Assembly: GCF_031458235.1 (NCBI RefSeq)
Contig: NZ_JAVDYB010000001.1
Location: 3,617,001-3,681,000 of the forward strand
Length of the DNA stretch: 64,000 nucleotides
Source: Catenuloplanes atrovinosus
Lineage (GTDB): Bacteria; Actinomycetota; Actinomycetes; Mycobacteriales; Micromonosporaceae
Direction: 5' to 3'
The notes beneath the pieces were generated by a model that saw only the letters and a program-made list of their open reading frames with translations, made no database searches and was not told the DNA's origin. This document shows positions 43,824 through 51,690 of the stretch, one piece after another (the first letter of the stretch is position 1; each line of letters opens with the position of its first letter). The translations under genes and the position numbers were made by a program.

Positions 43824-45113
43824 ATGTACGAGCACCCGATCGTAGTGATCGGCGCGGGGCCGGTCGGCCTGGCCGCCGCCGCCCACCTGCACGAGCGCGG
43901 CCTGCCGTTCCTCGTCCTGGAGGCCGGCGACGGCCCCGGCGCGGCCGTGCGGCAGTGGGCCCACGTGCGCCTGTTCTCGCCGTGGCGCCACGACGTCGAC
44001 CTCGCCGCCGGCCGGCTGCTGGGCGCGGCCGGCTGGACCGCGCCCGACCCCGACGCGCTGCCCACCGGCGGGCAACTGGCCGCCGACTACCTGCGGCCGC
44101 TCGCCGCCCTGCCCGCGCTCGCGCTGCACCTCCGCTACGGCGCGCGGGTCGTCGCGGTGACCCGGCAGGGCATGGACCGCCTGCGCACCGCCGGGCGGGA
44201 GAACGCGCCGTTCCTGATCCGGCTCGCCGACGGCACCGACGTGCTGGCCGGCGCGGTCATCGACGCCTCCGGCACCTGGGCCACGCCGAACCCCCTCGGC
44301 GCCGCGGGCATCCCCGCGCACGGCGAGGCGGAGGCGGCGGCGTTCATCGGCCGGGCCCTGCCCGACGTGCTGGGCGCCGACCGTGGCCACCACGCGGGCC
44401 GGCACACGCTCGTGGTCGGCGCCGGCCACTCCGCCGCGACCACGCTGCTGGACCTGGCCACGCTCGCGGACCGGGCGCCCGGCACCACGGTGACCTGGGC
44501 GATCCGGGCCGGCGACCCGGCGCGCACCTACGGCGGTGGGGCCGCCGACGCGCTGCCCGCCCGCGGCGCGCTCGGCAGCCGGCTGCGGCGGCACGTGGAG
44601 TCCGGCCGGATCACGCTGCTGACCGGCTTCGCCGTGCGGGCGCTCGCGGTGGCCGGCGACCGGGTCGAGGTCTCCGACGGGCGGCGTACCGTCACCGCGG
44701 ACCGGATCGTGTCCGCGACCGGCTTCCGGCCCGACCACACGATCGTCGCCGAGCTGCGGCTGGACCTGGACCCGATCCTGGGCTCCACGCGTACGCTGGC
44801 GCCGCTGATCGACCCGAACGAGCACTCCTGCGGCACGGTCCCGCCGCACGGCATCGACGCGCTCGCGCACCCGGAGGCCGGCTACTACGCGGTCGGCGTC
44901 AAGAGCTACGGCCGCGCGCCGACGTTCCTGCTCGCCACCGGGTACGAGCAGGCCCGCTCCGTCGTCGCCGGGCTGGCCGGGGACTGGGACGCGGCCCGGG
45001 ACGTACGGCTCGACCTGCCCGAGACCGGCGTGTGCGGCTCCGGCCCGGAGCCCGCGGACGACTGCTGCGGCACCGCGCTGCCCACCCTGATCCGGATCGG
45101 CGGCGCCCGCTGA
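43824..45113 (+). CDS. Flavin-dependent NAD(P)-binding oxidoreductase linked to the ars operon (ArsO-like)
   Basis: The 429-residue protein has an FAD site VVIGAGPVGLAAAAHL, a second Rossmann motif TLVVGAGHSAATTLLDLA for NAD(P)H, and the ATGFRP signature of flavin monooxygenases. Cysteines cluster at the C terminus (VCGSGPEPADDCCG), which could bind arsenic or a metal. The gene is divergent from acr3-arsC, and relatives are often found in ars islands. A role in arsenic (perhaps organoarsenical) metabolism is inferred. GGGAG precedes the ATG. Confidence 0.78.
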   Translation: MYEHPIVVIGAGPVGLAAAAHLHERGLPFLVLEAGDGPGAAVRQWAHVRLFSPWRHDVDLAAGRLLGAAGWTAPDPDALPTGGQLAADYLRPLAALPALALHLRYGARVVAVTRQGMDRLRTAGRENAPFLIRLADGTDVLAGAVIDASGTWATPNPLGAAGIPAHGEAEAAAFIGRALPDVLGADRGHHAGRHTLVVGAGHSAATTLLDLATLADRAPGTTVTWAIRAGDPARTYGGGAADALPARGALGSRLRRHVESGRITLLTGFAVRALAVAGDRVEVSDGRRTVTADRIVSATGFRPDHTIVAELRLDLDPILGSTRTLAPLIDPNEHSCGTVPPHGIDALAHPEAGYYAVGVKSYGRAPTFLLATGYEQARSVVAGLAGDWDAARDVRLDLPETGVCGSGPEPADDCCGTALPTLIRIGGAR

Positions 45114-45114
45114 C

Positions 45115-45600
45115 TCACGCCCGGCGCTTGCGCGGCGCCGCGGAGCGGGGCGGCTGGGTGCGCATGTGGTCGCGGACCCGGGCCATGATGTCGCCGAGGT
45201 GGCGCAGGTCGTCCGGGCCGAGCGGGGCGAACAGCAGCTCGCGGGTGACCCGCACGTGCCCGGGCAGCACGCGCTGCAGCAGCGCGAGGCCGTCGTCGGT
45301 GATGGTGACCAGGGTGGCGCGCTCGTCGTCCGGGCAGGGCCCGCGGGTGATCAGGCCGGCCTTCTCCAGCAGGCCGGCCTGATAGGTCAGGCCGCTGCGG
45401 CTGTAGACGACGCCGTCGGCCAGCTCCGTCATGCTCAGCCGCCCCTTGGCGTCGGCGAGCCGCGCGAGCAGCTGGAACTGGACGTAGCTGAGCCCGCCCT
45501 CGGCGCGGAGCTGCTGCTCCACGTGGTGCTGGAGCAGGCCGGCGGCCTCCATCAGCGCGAAGTACGTCTGGAGCTGGTCGGGTGCGAGCCCTTCGTCCAC
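45115..45600 (-). CDS. MarR family transcriptional regulator
   Basis: The 161-residue protein has a MarR winged helix (LSYVQFQLLARLADAKGRLSMTELADGVVYSRSGLTYQAGLLEKAGLI, PDDERATLVTITDDG) between long dimerisation helices. The C terminus is basic. The start GTG 45600 has TATCGT six bases upstream and no ribosome site, so a leaderless mRNA is likely. It lies convergent to the flavoprotein gene with one base between stops. Its target is unclear. Confidence 0.86.
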   Translation of the reverse strand: MDEGLAPDQLQTYFALMEAAGLLQHHVEQQLRAEGGLSYVQFQLLARLADAKGRLSMTELADGVVYSRSGLTYQAGLLEKAGLITRGPCPDDERATLVTITDDGLALLQRVLPGHVRVTRELLFAPLGPDDLRHLGDIMARVRDHMRTQPPRSAAPRKRRA

Positions 45601-45631
45601 GCCTACACGATACAGGTTGGAATTTGAAGCA

Positions 45632-46243
45632 TCAGGGACGCAGCAGCGTACGGACCGCGGCCTCGCGCAGCCACGCCTCCGCCTCGGCCTCGGTCCAGGT
45701 GGCGTCGCGGAGCAGCCGCGGCCAGGAGTAGATGCCGAACAGGTACCACAGCACGTCGGTGGCCCGCTCCACGGAGACGCCGTCCGCGAGCACGTCCAGC
45801 GTGGCCAGGCGCCGGGCCACCGCCGCGATCGCGGTGCGGTAGTCGTCGTTGGCGTCGGTGAGCAGCGTGCGGGCGAACGGCTCGGAGGCGGCCGTGTCGA
45901 GCAGCAGCCCGATCACGGCCGCGTGCTCCCGGTAGCTGGCCGCGGTCCCCCGCGCCAGCAGCTCGATCACCTCGTGCCCGGTGGCGGCGGCCTCGACCCG
46001 GCGCAGCGTCTCGGCCACCTCCGCGTCCTCGACGCCCTGCCGGACCAGGTGTTCCAGCAGCACGGGCTTGCCGCCGACGCTGGTGTAGACGGTCGCGACG
46101 ACCACGCCGGCGGCCTTGGCGATGTCGTTGACGGTGGCCTTCGCGTACCCGTCGGCGGTGAAGCGCTCGCGCGCGGCCCGCAGGATCAGCTCGCGGGTCT
46201 GCTCCGCCGCCTGCGCGCGCCGGGTGTTCGGGTTCGCGGCCAT
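45632..46243 (-). CDS. TetR family regulator, partner of the GT1 glycosyltransferase
   Basis: The 203-residue protein has the TetR helix-turn-helix (TRELILRAARERFTADGYAKATVNDIAKAAGVVVATVYTSVGGKPVLLEHL) and a variable ligand domain. It follows the glycosyltransferase gene by 33 bp in one operon. Two CAGAAT-N3-ATTCTG palindromes at the operon start are the probable binding sites. A role in sensing a macrolide-like or polyphenol compound is inference. Confidence 0.87.
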   Translation of the reverse strand: MAANPNTRRAQAAEQTRELILRAARERFTADGYAKATVNDIAKAAGVVVATVYTSVGGKPVLLEHLVRQGVEDAEVAETLRRVEAAATGHEVIELLARGTAASYREHAAVIGLLLDTAASEPFARTLLTDANDDYRTAIAAVARRLATLDVLADGVSVERATDVLWYLFGIYSWPRLLRDATWTEAEAEAWLREAAVRTLLRP

Positions 46244-46276
46244 GTGCTCCGCCTCTGCTCGCCGTGGTGCCCCAGC

Positions 46277-47401
46277 CTAGATCGCGCCGGAGAGCGCCGC
46301 CGCGACCTCCTCCGGCGACGGCATGGCGTCGATCTGCTTGCGCACGTCCGCGGCCGCGGCCGCGTAGGCCGGATCCTCGAGGACGGTACGCACGGCCGCG
46401 CGCAGCCGCTCCGGATCGGGCCGGCCCGGCGCGGTGGCGACGCCGCACCCGGCCGCGGTGACGGCCGCGGCCTGGATGAACTGGTCCGCGCCCTGCGGCA
46501 CGACCACGACCGGCAGCCCGAGCGAGAGCGCGCCGAGCACCGTGCCGGCGCCGCCGTGCGTGACCACCGCGGTGACGCCGGCCAGCAGCCCGGCCATCGG
46601 CTGGAACGGCACCAGCCGCGGCTCGGCCGGGCCGGCGCCGGGCAGCGCGGTGCCGACGAACTCCGCGTCGACGCCGTCCCGCATCGCGGTCAGCAGGTCG
46701 AGGACGATCTCCGGGTCGCCGAAGTGCGAGCCGAACGTGACCAGCACGCGTGGGCGGCCGGGCGCGGGCGGCGCGAGCGCGGGCGTGACGTCGCCGTCCG
46801 GGCCGCGGTGCGCCTCGGGGCGCAGCGGCAGCCGGGTCACGCCGTCCGGGATGCCGACCGGGCCGAGCGCGTCCGGGCACAGGTCGAGCAGCCAGCGGCC
46901 GGCCGGCAGCGTGGCCGGGGCGTCCAGGCCGCGCGCGGTGAAGTGCGGCGCCGTGCTCGCCGCGATCGCGGTGCGGAACTCGGCCGGCACGCCGGGGCCG
47001 AACGAGAGCGTGGCCAGCGGTGCGCCGAGCACGGCCGCGACCAGCGGGCCGACCGTGTCGGTCAGCTCGTTGACGACCAGGTCCGGCGCCCACTCCCGGG
47101 CCACCGCGACCGCCTCGTCCGCCGTGGTGTCCAGGCGGATCTCGCCGAAGAACGCGGAGACGCTCTCCGGCGTGGGGTCGGCCGCCGCGTCCTGGCCGGT
47201 GCGCGCCGCGGCCTCGGCGAACAGCGCGTCCGGCATCGGCCCGGCCGGCAGGTGGTCGAAGCCCTCGGCGGCCAGGACCGGGGTCATGCCGGCCGCGGTC
47301 ATGAACGCGACCCGGTCGCCGCGCCGGGCGAACGCGCGGGCCAGGGGCAGGAGCGGATACGTGTGCCCGATCGCGGGCACGCAGCTGAACAGAACTCGCA
47401 T
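46277..47401 (-). CDS. GT1 family glycosyltransferase (macrolide/polyketide inactivating or tailoring type)
   Basis: The 374-residue GT-B enzyme begins MRVLFSCVPAIGHTYPLLPLA. It has the C-terminal donor site VTFGSHFGDP and VTHGGAGTVLGALSLGLPVVVVPQGADQF, as in OleD and MGT macrolide glycosyltransferases. Short length and TetR pairing suggest a drug-inactivating or detoxifying enzyme rather than a biosynthetic one, since no synthase is nearby. ATG 47401 is preferred because TATTCT is seven bases upstream, overlapping the operator. ATG 47407 is the alternative. Confidence 0.85.
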   Translation of the reverse strand: MRVLFSCVPAIGHTYPLLPLARAFARRGDRVAFMTAAGMTPVLAAEGFDHLPAGPMPDALFAEAAARTGQDAAADPTPESVSAFFGEIRLDTTADEAVAVAREWAPDLVVNELTDTVGPLVAAVLGAPLATLSFGPGVPAEFRTAIAASTAPHFTARGLDAPATLPAGRWLLDLCPDALGPVGIPDGVTRLPLRPEAHRGPDGDVTPALAPPAPGRPRVLVTFGSHFGDPEIVLDLLTAMRDGVDAEFVGTALPGAGPAEPRLVPFQPMAGLLAGVTAVVTHGGAGTVLGALSLGLPVVVVPQGADQFIQAAAVTAAGCGVATAPGRPDPERLRAAVRTVLEDPAYAAAAADVRKQIDAMPSPEEVAAALSGAI

Positions 47402-47404
47402 ACC

Positions 47405-47442
47405 CATCAGAATACAATTCTGATGACCAGAATGCCATTCTG
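47405..47442 (-). promoter_or_regulatory. Two tandem TetR operators 20 bp apart
   Basis: Site 1 is a perfect 9-bp-arm palindrome around ACA (47405-47425). Site 2 repeats the core CAGAAT-GCC-ATTCTG (47428-47442). The centres are 20 bp apart, two helical turns, so two dimers could bind the same face. The -10 element TATTCT (47409-47414) lies inside site 1. Confidence 0.8.
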
Positions 47443-47478
47443 ATGAGATGCCCGCACGAAAGTCGCCCGATCCGGCGC

Positions 47479-47502
47479 GTTGATCCGCGCCGTTTCGGGT
47501 AG
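47479..47502 (+). promoter_or_regulatory. Possible stress-sigma promoter before the anti-sigma gene
   Basis: GTTG, a 14-base spacer and GGGTAG resemble the actinomycete SigB-type consensus (GTTT, 14-16 bases, GGGTAT). The element ends 9 bp before the start of an RsbW-like gene. Weak match. Confidence 0.35.
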
Positions 47503-47511
47503 AAGACGGCG

Positions 47512-47958
47512 GTGGGGAATCTGAGCACGTCGCTTCCACCCTCGGACGCGACAGAGGTACGGGTGTGGACCTTGCACACCCCTGAAGAGCTGCGCAAACT
47601 ACGAGCCGGGCTGGGCGAGATCATCGCCGATGCACCGTGGCGGGACGGGGACGCGCTGGCGGACGTACCGGAACGAATGGTCCTGGTCGCCAGCGAACTC
47701 GCGACGAACGCGATCCGGCACGGCCAGCCGCCCACGGAGGTGCGACTGCTGCGTACCGACGCCGAATTCGTCCTGGACGTGCTCGATCACGACCCGGACA
47801 CGCCGCCGGAGCCGTCCGACGCGTCCACCTTCGCCTCCGGCGGGCGCGGGCTGCAGATCGCGCAGCGGCTGTCCCTGGACGTCGGCTGGTACACGGCCGA
47901 CGAGTCCAAGCACGTCTGGGCCAGCTTCCCGATCAGCGCCGAGCCGGCGGCGGAATGA
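47512..47958 (+). CDS. RsbW-like anti-sigma factor / ATP-binding protein
   Basis: The 148-residue protein is a single HATPase_c_2 domain, with the N box VLVASELATNAIRHG, the G1 region LDVLDHDPDTPP and the G2 region ASGGRGLQIAQRLS. Such small kinases bind a sigma factor and phosphorylate a STAS antagonist. Neither partner is adjacent, which is normal for the many copies in Streptomyces and relatives. Confidence 0.83.
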   Translation: MGNLSTSLPPSDATEVRVWTLHTPEELRKLRAGLGEIIADAPWRDGDALADVPERMVLVASELATNAIRHGQPPTEVRLLRTDAEFVLDVLDHDPDTPPEPSDASTFASGGRGLQIAQRLSLDVGWYTADESKHVWASFPISAEPAAE

Positions 47959-47962
47959 GGTT

Positions 47963-47993
47963 CCACCGGCGCCCGGAGCCCGGGCGCCGGTGG
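47963..47993. terminator. Bidirectional hairpin terminator
   Basis: A perfect 14-bp stem (CCACCGGCGCCCGG and complement) around a 3-base loop fills the gap between convergent stops at 47958 and 47995. Confidence 0.8.
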
Positions 47994-47994
47994 G

Positions 47995-48984
47995 TCACCG
48001 GACCGGCGACGGCACCGCCGGGCGGCGGCCGAGCGCCGAGATGCCGAGCGCGGTGGCGAACAGCAGCCCGGCCAGCACCGCGAACGGACCGTAGTTCGCC
48101 ATGGTCAGATCGGTCCAGAACGGGTAGGCGGGGTCGTAGCCACCGCGGGCCAGCTCCGGCAGGTAGCCTCGCGCGCCGTGCACCGGCGGCCAGAGCAGCG
48201 GCAGCCCGATCCAGGCCGCGGCGCCGGCCAGCACGGACGCGGAGGCCCGGCCGTCGGACCGGCGGCTCGCCCAGCCCACGACCAGCCAGGTGACCGCCGC
48301 GCCGAGCAGGCCGGCGGCCAGCGTGACCGCGGAGATCCACGCCGGCTCCGCCGCGTTCACGGAGACGATCAGGAAGTCGTCGCCCTGCTCGGGGTGGTAG
48401 TTGTCCCCCACGCTCAGGATCAGCCCGTCCCGGCGCGCGCTCAGGAACTGCCGGTCGCCGACCTCCCGGCCCAGCGTGGCGTCGTGGGCGTTCATCGTGC
48501 CCTGATCGACGATCTCCCAGCCGGCCGCGGCCAGCCTCGCCCGCAGGCCCGCCATGTACGCCGTCACCTGCCGCGTCTCCGGCGTGCCGGGCATCCGGTC
48601 GTACAGTCGCCGGGCGGTGAGCTGCTCGCCGGGCGGGTAGCCGAACGGCTGGTCACCCTGCGCCTCCAGCTCCACGCCCGGCGCGATCAGCTCCGCGATC
48701 CGGCCCGCCGCCGCCTCGTCCGGCAGCCCCGGCCCGGCCTGCCAGGCCAGCCGGTTGGTCGCGGACGCGGCCACGAACCCGCCGGCGAACGCGAGGAGCA
48801 GACTCAGCACCACGACGGTACGGCTGCGCGGGTGACCCAGCCGGGCCCGCAGCCCGTGCCGCACCAGGTTGACCGCGCGCGGGCGCGCTCCCCCGGCCTC
48901 CGCCGCCATGGCCAGCGTGTCCAGCACCTCGTCCCGGCGCGGACCCTTCGGGTACGCCAGGAGCAGCAACCGATTCCACATCAC
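47995..48984 (-). CDS. Uncharacterised multi-pass membrane protein
   Basis: GTG 48984 is chosen because a TATATT element lies seven bases upstream. The 329-residue product has an N-terminal cytosolic helical part (about 1-55, with a LVRHGLRARLGHP motif seen in actinomycete membrane regulators), one helix, a large outside domain of about 130 residues and four more helices. The layout recalls HAAS-type PadR partners, but no PadR gene is next to it. Function unknown. Confidence 0.65.
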   Translation of the reverse strand: MMWNRLLLLAYPKGPRRDEVLDTLAMAAEAGGARPRAVNLVRHGLRARLGHPRSRTVVVLSLLLAFAGGFVAASATNRLAWQAGPGLPDEAAAGRIAELIAPGVELEAQGDQPFGYPPGEQLTARRLYDRMPGTPETRQVTAYMAGLRARLAAAGWEIVDQGTMNAHDATLGREVGDRQFLSARRDGLILSVGDNYHPEQGDDFLIVSVNAAEPAWISAVTLAAGLLGAAVTWLVVGWASRRSDGRASASVLAGAAAWIGLPLLWPPVHGARGYLPELARGGYDPAYPFWTDLTMANYGPFAVLAGLLFATALGISALGRRPAVPSPVR

Positions 48985-48991
48985 GCGACCC

Positions 48992-48997
48992 AATATA
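48992..48997 (-). promoter_or_regulatory. -10 element for the leaderless membrane protein gene
   Basis: TATATT, read leftward, ends seven bases before the GTG at 48984, in a 25-bp AT-rich gap. No clear -35 is seen. Confidence 0.5.
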
Positions 48998-49009
48998 AAG
49001 ATAATCTGA

Positions 49010-49657
49010 CTATCGGGCCACCCCGCCGACGATCAGTTCAGTGTCCGCGTCGTGCTCCAGGTGCGGCGGCCCGGCGACGATCGCGGTGGCGCGGTCCCAC
49101 GGCCGCTCGCGCGCCATGAACGGCAACTCCTCCCGCAGCCAGCTCGCCACCTGCTCGCGCTGCCCGGCCGAGTCCCCGTCACGCGCCGCCAGCAGCCGTT
49201 CCTGCGCGCCGAGATCCCCCTGGAGGTAGACGGACGCGTCCAGCCACGGCGCCAACTCCTCCCGGATCACGCCGGTCCCCTCCACCCAGACCACCTCCGC
49301 ACCCGCGGGCACGCTGATCGACCCCGGCCGCCCGCGCGCGATCCAGGCCTCGGGCCGGTAGTCGACCGCCTCCCCCCGGTGCAGCGGCCGCAACACGTTC
49401 TCCACCAGCAGCCCGCCCCAGTCGAAGCAGGCGTGATGCCACGCCACATCGTCGGTGTGCACGACCGCGGACCCCGGCACCAGCCGCCGGAACCGCTCCG
49501 CCAGCGTCGACTTCCCCGCCCCACCACGCCCGTCGATCCCGATCACCCTCGGCCGCCCCACCACCGTCCCCGCCGCATCCCACAACCACCCGACGACCTC
49601 CCGCGCCGCCACCACCCGCCACCCACCGACCTCCACCTCACCCGGACGCAGACGCAT
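49010..49657 (-). CDS. Uridine kinase-like P-loop kinase
   Basis: ATG 49657 has GGAGG upstream. The 215-residue protein has Walker A GIDGRGGAGKSTLA near residue 45, then a DDVAWHHACFDWGG substrate loop, a Walker-B-like VVWVEG and a lid region rich in Arg (REELPFMARERPWDR). It resembles uridine kinase and related small-molecule kinases of actinomycetes. The substrate is not certain. It is cytosolic and stands alone. Confidence 0.75.
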   Translation of the reverse strand: MRLRPGEVEVGGWRVVAAREVVGWLWDAAGTVVGRPRVIGIDGRGGAGKSTLAERFRRLVPGSAVVHTDDVAWHHACFDWGGLLVENVLRPLHRGEAVDYRPEAWIARGRPGSISVPAGAEVVWVEGTGVIREELAPWLDASVYLQGDLGAQERLLAARDGDSAGQREQVASWLREELPFMARERPWDRATAIVAGPPHLEHDADTELIVGGVAR

Positions 49658-49955
49658 CGGCCACCCCCTCCAGAAAGGACCGGTCACCTCACCCTACGAA
49701 ACAGCGCGGCAGGCCGGGGCCATGCAGGAATCCGGCGCGACCGGTGAGCCAGCACTACGAACGGGCGGTCGCTGACCCGGGGGGATCGGGCGCGCGCCAG
49801 GAGCTGGCGCCGCACCTTCGGCGGCATTTCCACGCGCAGGGCGGCCACGCCGGAAAACGCGTTGCGGCCGTGAGCCGGGGACGGTCATGATCTCGGCATG
49901 ACGTACTGACGGACCACCCCGACGGCCCCGTGGCGATCTCGCCCGGCGGTGCCGC
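49658..49955. other. Intergenic region before rtcB
   Basis: About 300 bp between divergent genes. I see no small gene with a good ribosome site. A possible -35 TTGCGG near 49862 lies upstream of rtcB, but no convincing -10 follows. Confidence 0.4.
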
Positions 49956-51083
49956 ATGTCCGCGTCTTTCCGCCAGCTACGTGAAGTGAGCGAATCCTTG
50001 TCTTCCCAGCACGCCAGTGTGTCCGTTTTCGCGTCGGAGTCGAGTTGGATCGAGTCGGATGCGCTCGACCAGTGTCGCCAGGTGGCGGCGCTCGACGGCA
50101 TGGTGCACGTCGCCGCCATGCCGGATCTGCATCCGGGTAAGGGGGCGCCGATCGGGGCGGCGATGTCGTCTCGGGTGCTGTATCCGTTCCTGGTGGGGTC
50201 GGACATCGGGTGCGGGATCGCGGTGTTCCCGATCAGGGTGAAGCGGCCGGTGCCGGAGCGGCTGGCGGCCAGGTTCCCGGACCTGGACCGGCCGCTCGAT
50301 CCGGACGACGTGGAGAGCGAGATTCCCGCGGGGTACGTGGAGCAGCTCGGCACGGTCGGGCGCGGCAACCACTTCGTCGAGCTGGCGCGGGTGCGGCAGG
50401 TGCACGACGAGGCGCACGCCGCGCGGCTCGGGCTCGGCGCGGACGACCTGGTGCTGATCGTGCACAGTGGATCGCGCGGCCTCGGCGAGCGGATTCTGCG
50501 CGCGCACACCGAGGTGCACGGCGCCGGTCCGGCCGCGGACGTGCACGGCTACCTCGCGGCGCACGACGACGCGGTCCGGTGGGGTTCGCTGAACCGGCGG
50601 CTGATGGCGGCGCGCGTCGCGGAGGCGCTGGGCGCCGCGGTGGAGGACCCGATCGTGGACGAGTGCCACAACTCCGTGTCCGTGGTGGACGGCCGTTACC
50701 TGCACCGGAAGGGCGCGGCGAACGGCGACGGGCGGGACGTGCTGGTCGCGGGCACCCGCGGTACCGCCTCCTACCTGGTGGCCGCGCACGCGGGCCCGGA
50801 CGCGAACTACTCGGTCGCGCACGGCGCCGGGCGCAAGATGTCGCGGGCGGACGCACTGCGCCGGGGTAGGGCGAAGCACACGGTGGAGGAGCTGCGGCGC
50901 ACGCCGGTCGGGTCCTACGTGGTGTGCGGCGACCGGCAGCTGCTGTTCGAGGAGGCGCCGACCGCGTACAAGAAGATCGAGCGGGTGATCGACGACCTGG
51001 TGGAGTTCGGGCTGGCCACGCCCGTGGTCAGCACCCACCCGGTGGTCACCTACAAGACCGCGGACCGGGGTGGCCGGCGATGA
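49956..51083 (+). CDS. rtcB: RtcB-type RNA ligase (short, PrfH-linked form)
   Basis: The 375-residue protein has the RtcB active-site motifs: MPDLHPGKGAPIG (D57, H59), the metal Cys in GSDIGCGIAVFP (C86), GRGNHFVEL, HSGSRGLG, and the guanylylated His in VAHGAGRKMSR (H289). It joins RNA 2',3'-cyclic phosphate or 3'-phosphate to 5'-OH ends using GTP and manganese. ATGA coupling to prfH marks it as the RtcB2-type partner for ribosome repair rather than tRNA splicing. The start is uncertain: GTG 49986 is also possible. Confidence 0.9.
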   Translation: MSASFRQLREVSESLSSQHASVSVFASESSWIESDALDQCRQVAALDGMVHVAAMPDLHPGKGAPIGAAMSSRVLYPFLVGSDIGCGIAVFPIRVKRPVPERLAARFPDLDRPLDPDDVESEIPAGYVEQLGTVGRGNHFVELARVRQVHDEAHAARLGLGADDLVLIVHSGSRGLGERILRAHTEVHGAGPAADVHGYLAAHDDAVRWGSLNRRLMAARVAEALGAAVEDPIVDECHNSVSVVDGRYLHRKGAANGDGRDVLVAGTRGTASYLVAAHAGPDANYSVAHGAGRKMSRADALRRGRAKHTVEELRRTPVGSYVVCGDRQLLFEEAPTAYKKIERVIDDLVEFGLATPVVSTHPVVTYKTADRGGRR

Positions 51084-51670
51084 ACCTGCTGGTGTCGGCG
51101 GGCCGCGGGCCGCTGGAGTGCTCGTGGGCGCTGGCGCACCTGGTGCGCCGCCTGGAGGCGGAGGCGGCGCGCCGGAAGGTGACGGTCACCCGCGTGCAGG
51201 AGGTGCCCGGGGATCGGCCGGGTACCTACCGGTCGATCCTGCTGTCCGTGTCGGACCCGGCGTTCGCGGCGGCGTGGACCGGCACGCTGTGCTGGCAGGC
51301 GCCGTCGCCGTTCCGGTCCACGAGCCGCAAGAACTGGTACGTCATCGCCGCGCCGGTCGCCACCGCGGCCGAGCGGACCGTGTTCGACGAGGCGGACGTG
51401 GAGATCGTCCCGATCCGCACCGGCGGGCCCGGCGGCCAGCACCGCAACAAGGTCAGCTCCTCGGTGCGCGCCACGCACCGCCCGACCGGGCTGGTGGTGG
51501 TCGCGGACACCGAGCGGCGCTTCGGGCTGAACCGGCAGGCGGCGCTGCGCCGGCTGCGGGAGCGGATCGAGGCCGGCGATGCCGCGGCCGGCGAGCGGCT
51601 GAAGACGCGGCGCTGGGAGGTCCACGACGACCTGATCCGCGGCAACCCGATCCGTACCGAACGGCCGTAG
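51080..51670 (+). CDS. prfH: Peptide chain release factor H homologue (ribosome rescue)
   Basis: The 196-residue protein has the class I release factor catalytic loop RTGGPGGQHRNKVSSSV (GGQ at 118-120) and the following ATHRPTGL, but lacks the stop-codon-reading domain of RF1 and RF2. The N-terminal region (about 1-95) matches PrfH. It is translationally coupled to rtcB. Family knowledge: RtcB-PrfH pairs free and mend ribosomes cut in the 16S decoding centre by ribonuclease toxins such as colicin E3. The same role is likely here. Confidence 0.9.
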   Translation: MNLLVSAGRGPLECSWALAHLVRRLEAEAARRKVTVTRVQEVPGDRPGTYRSILLSVSDPAFAAAWTGTLCWQAPSPFRSTSRKNWYVIAAPVATAAERTVFDEADVEIVPIRTGGPGGQHRNKVSSSVRATHRPTGLVVVADTERRFGLNRQAALRRLRERIEAGDAAAGERLKTRRWEVHDDLIRGNPIRTERP

Positions 51671-51690
51671 CCGCGCCTACGCTGCATGGC

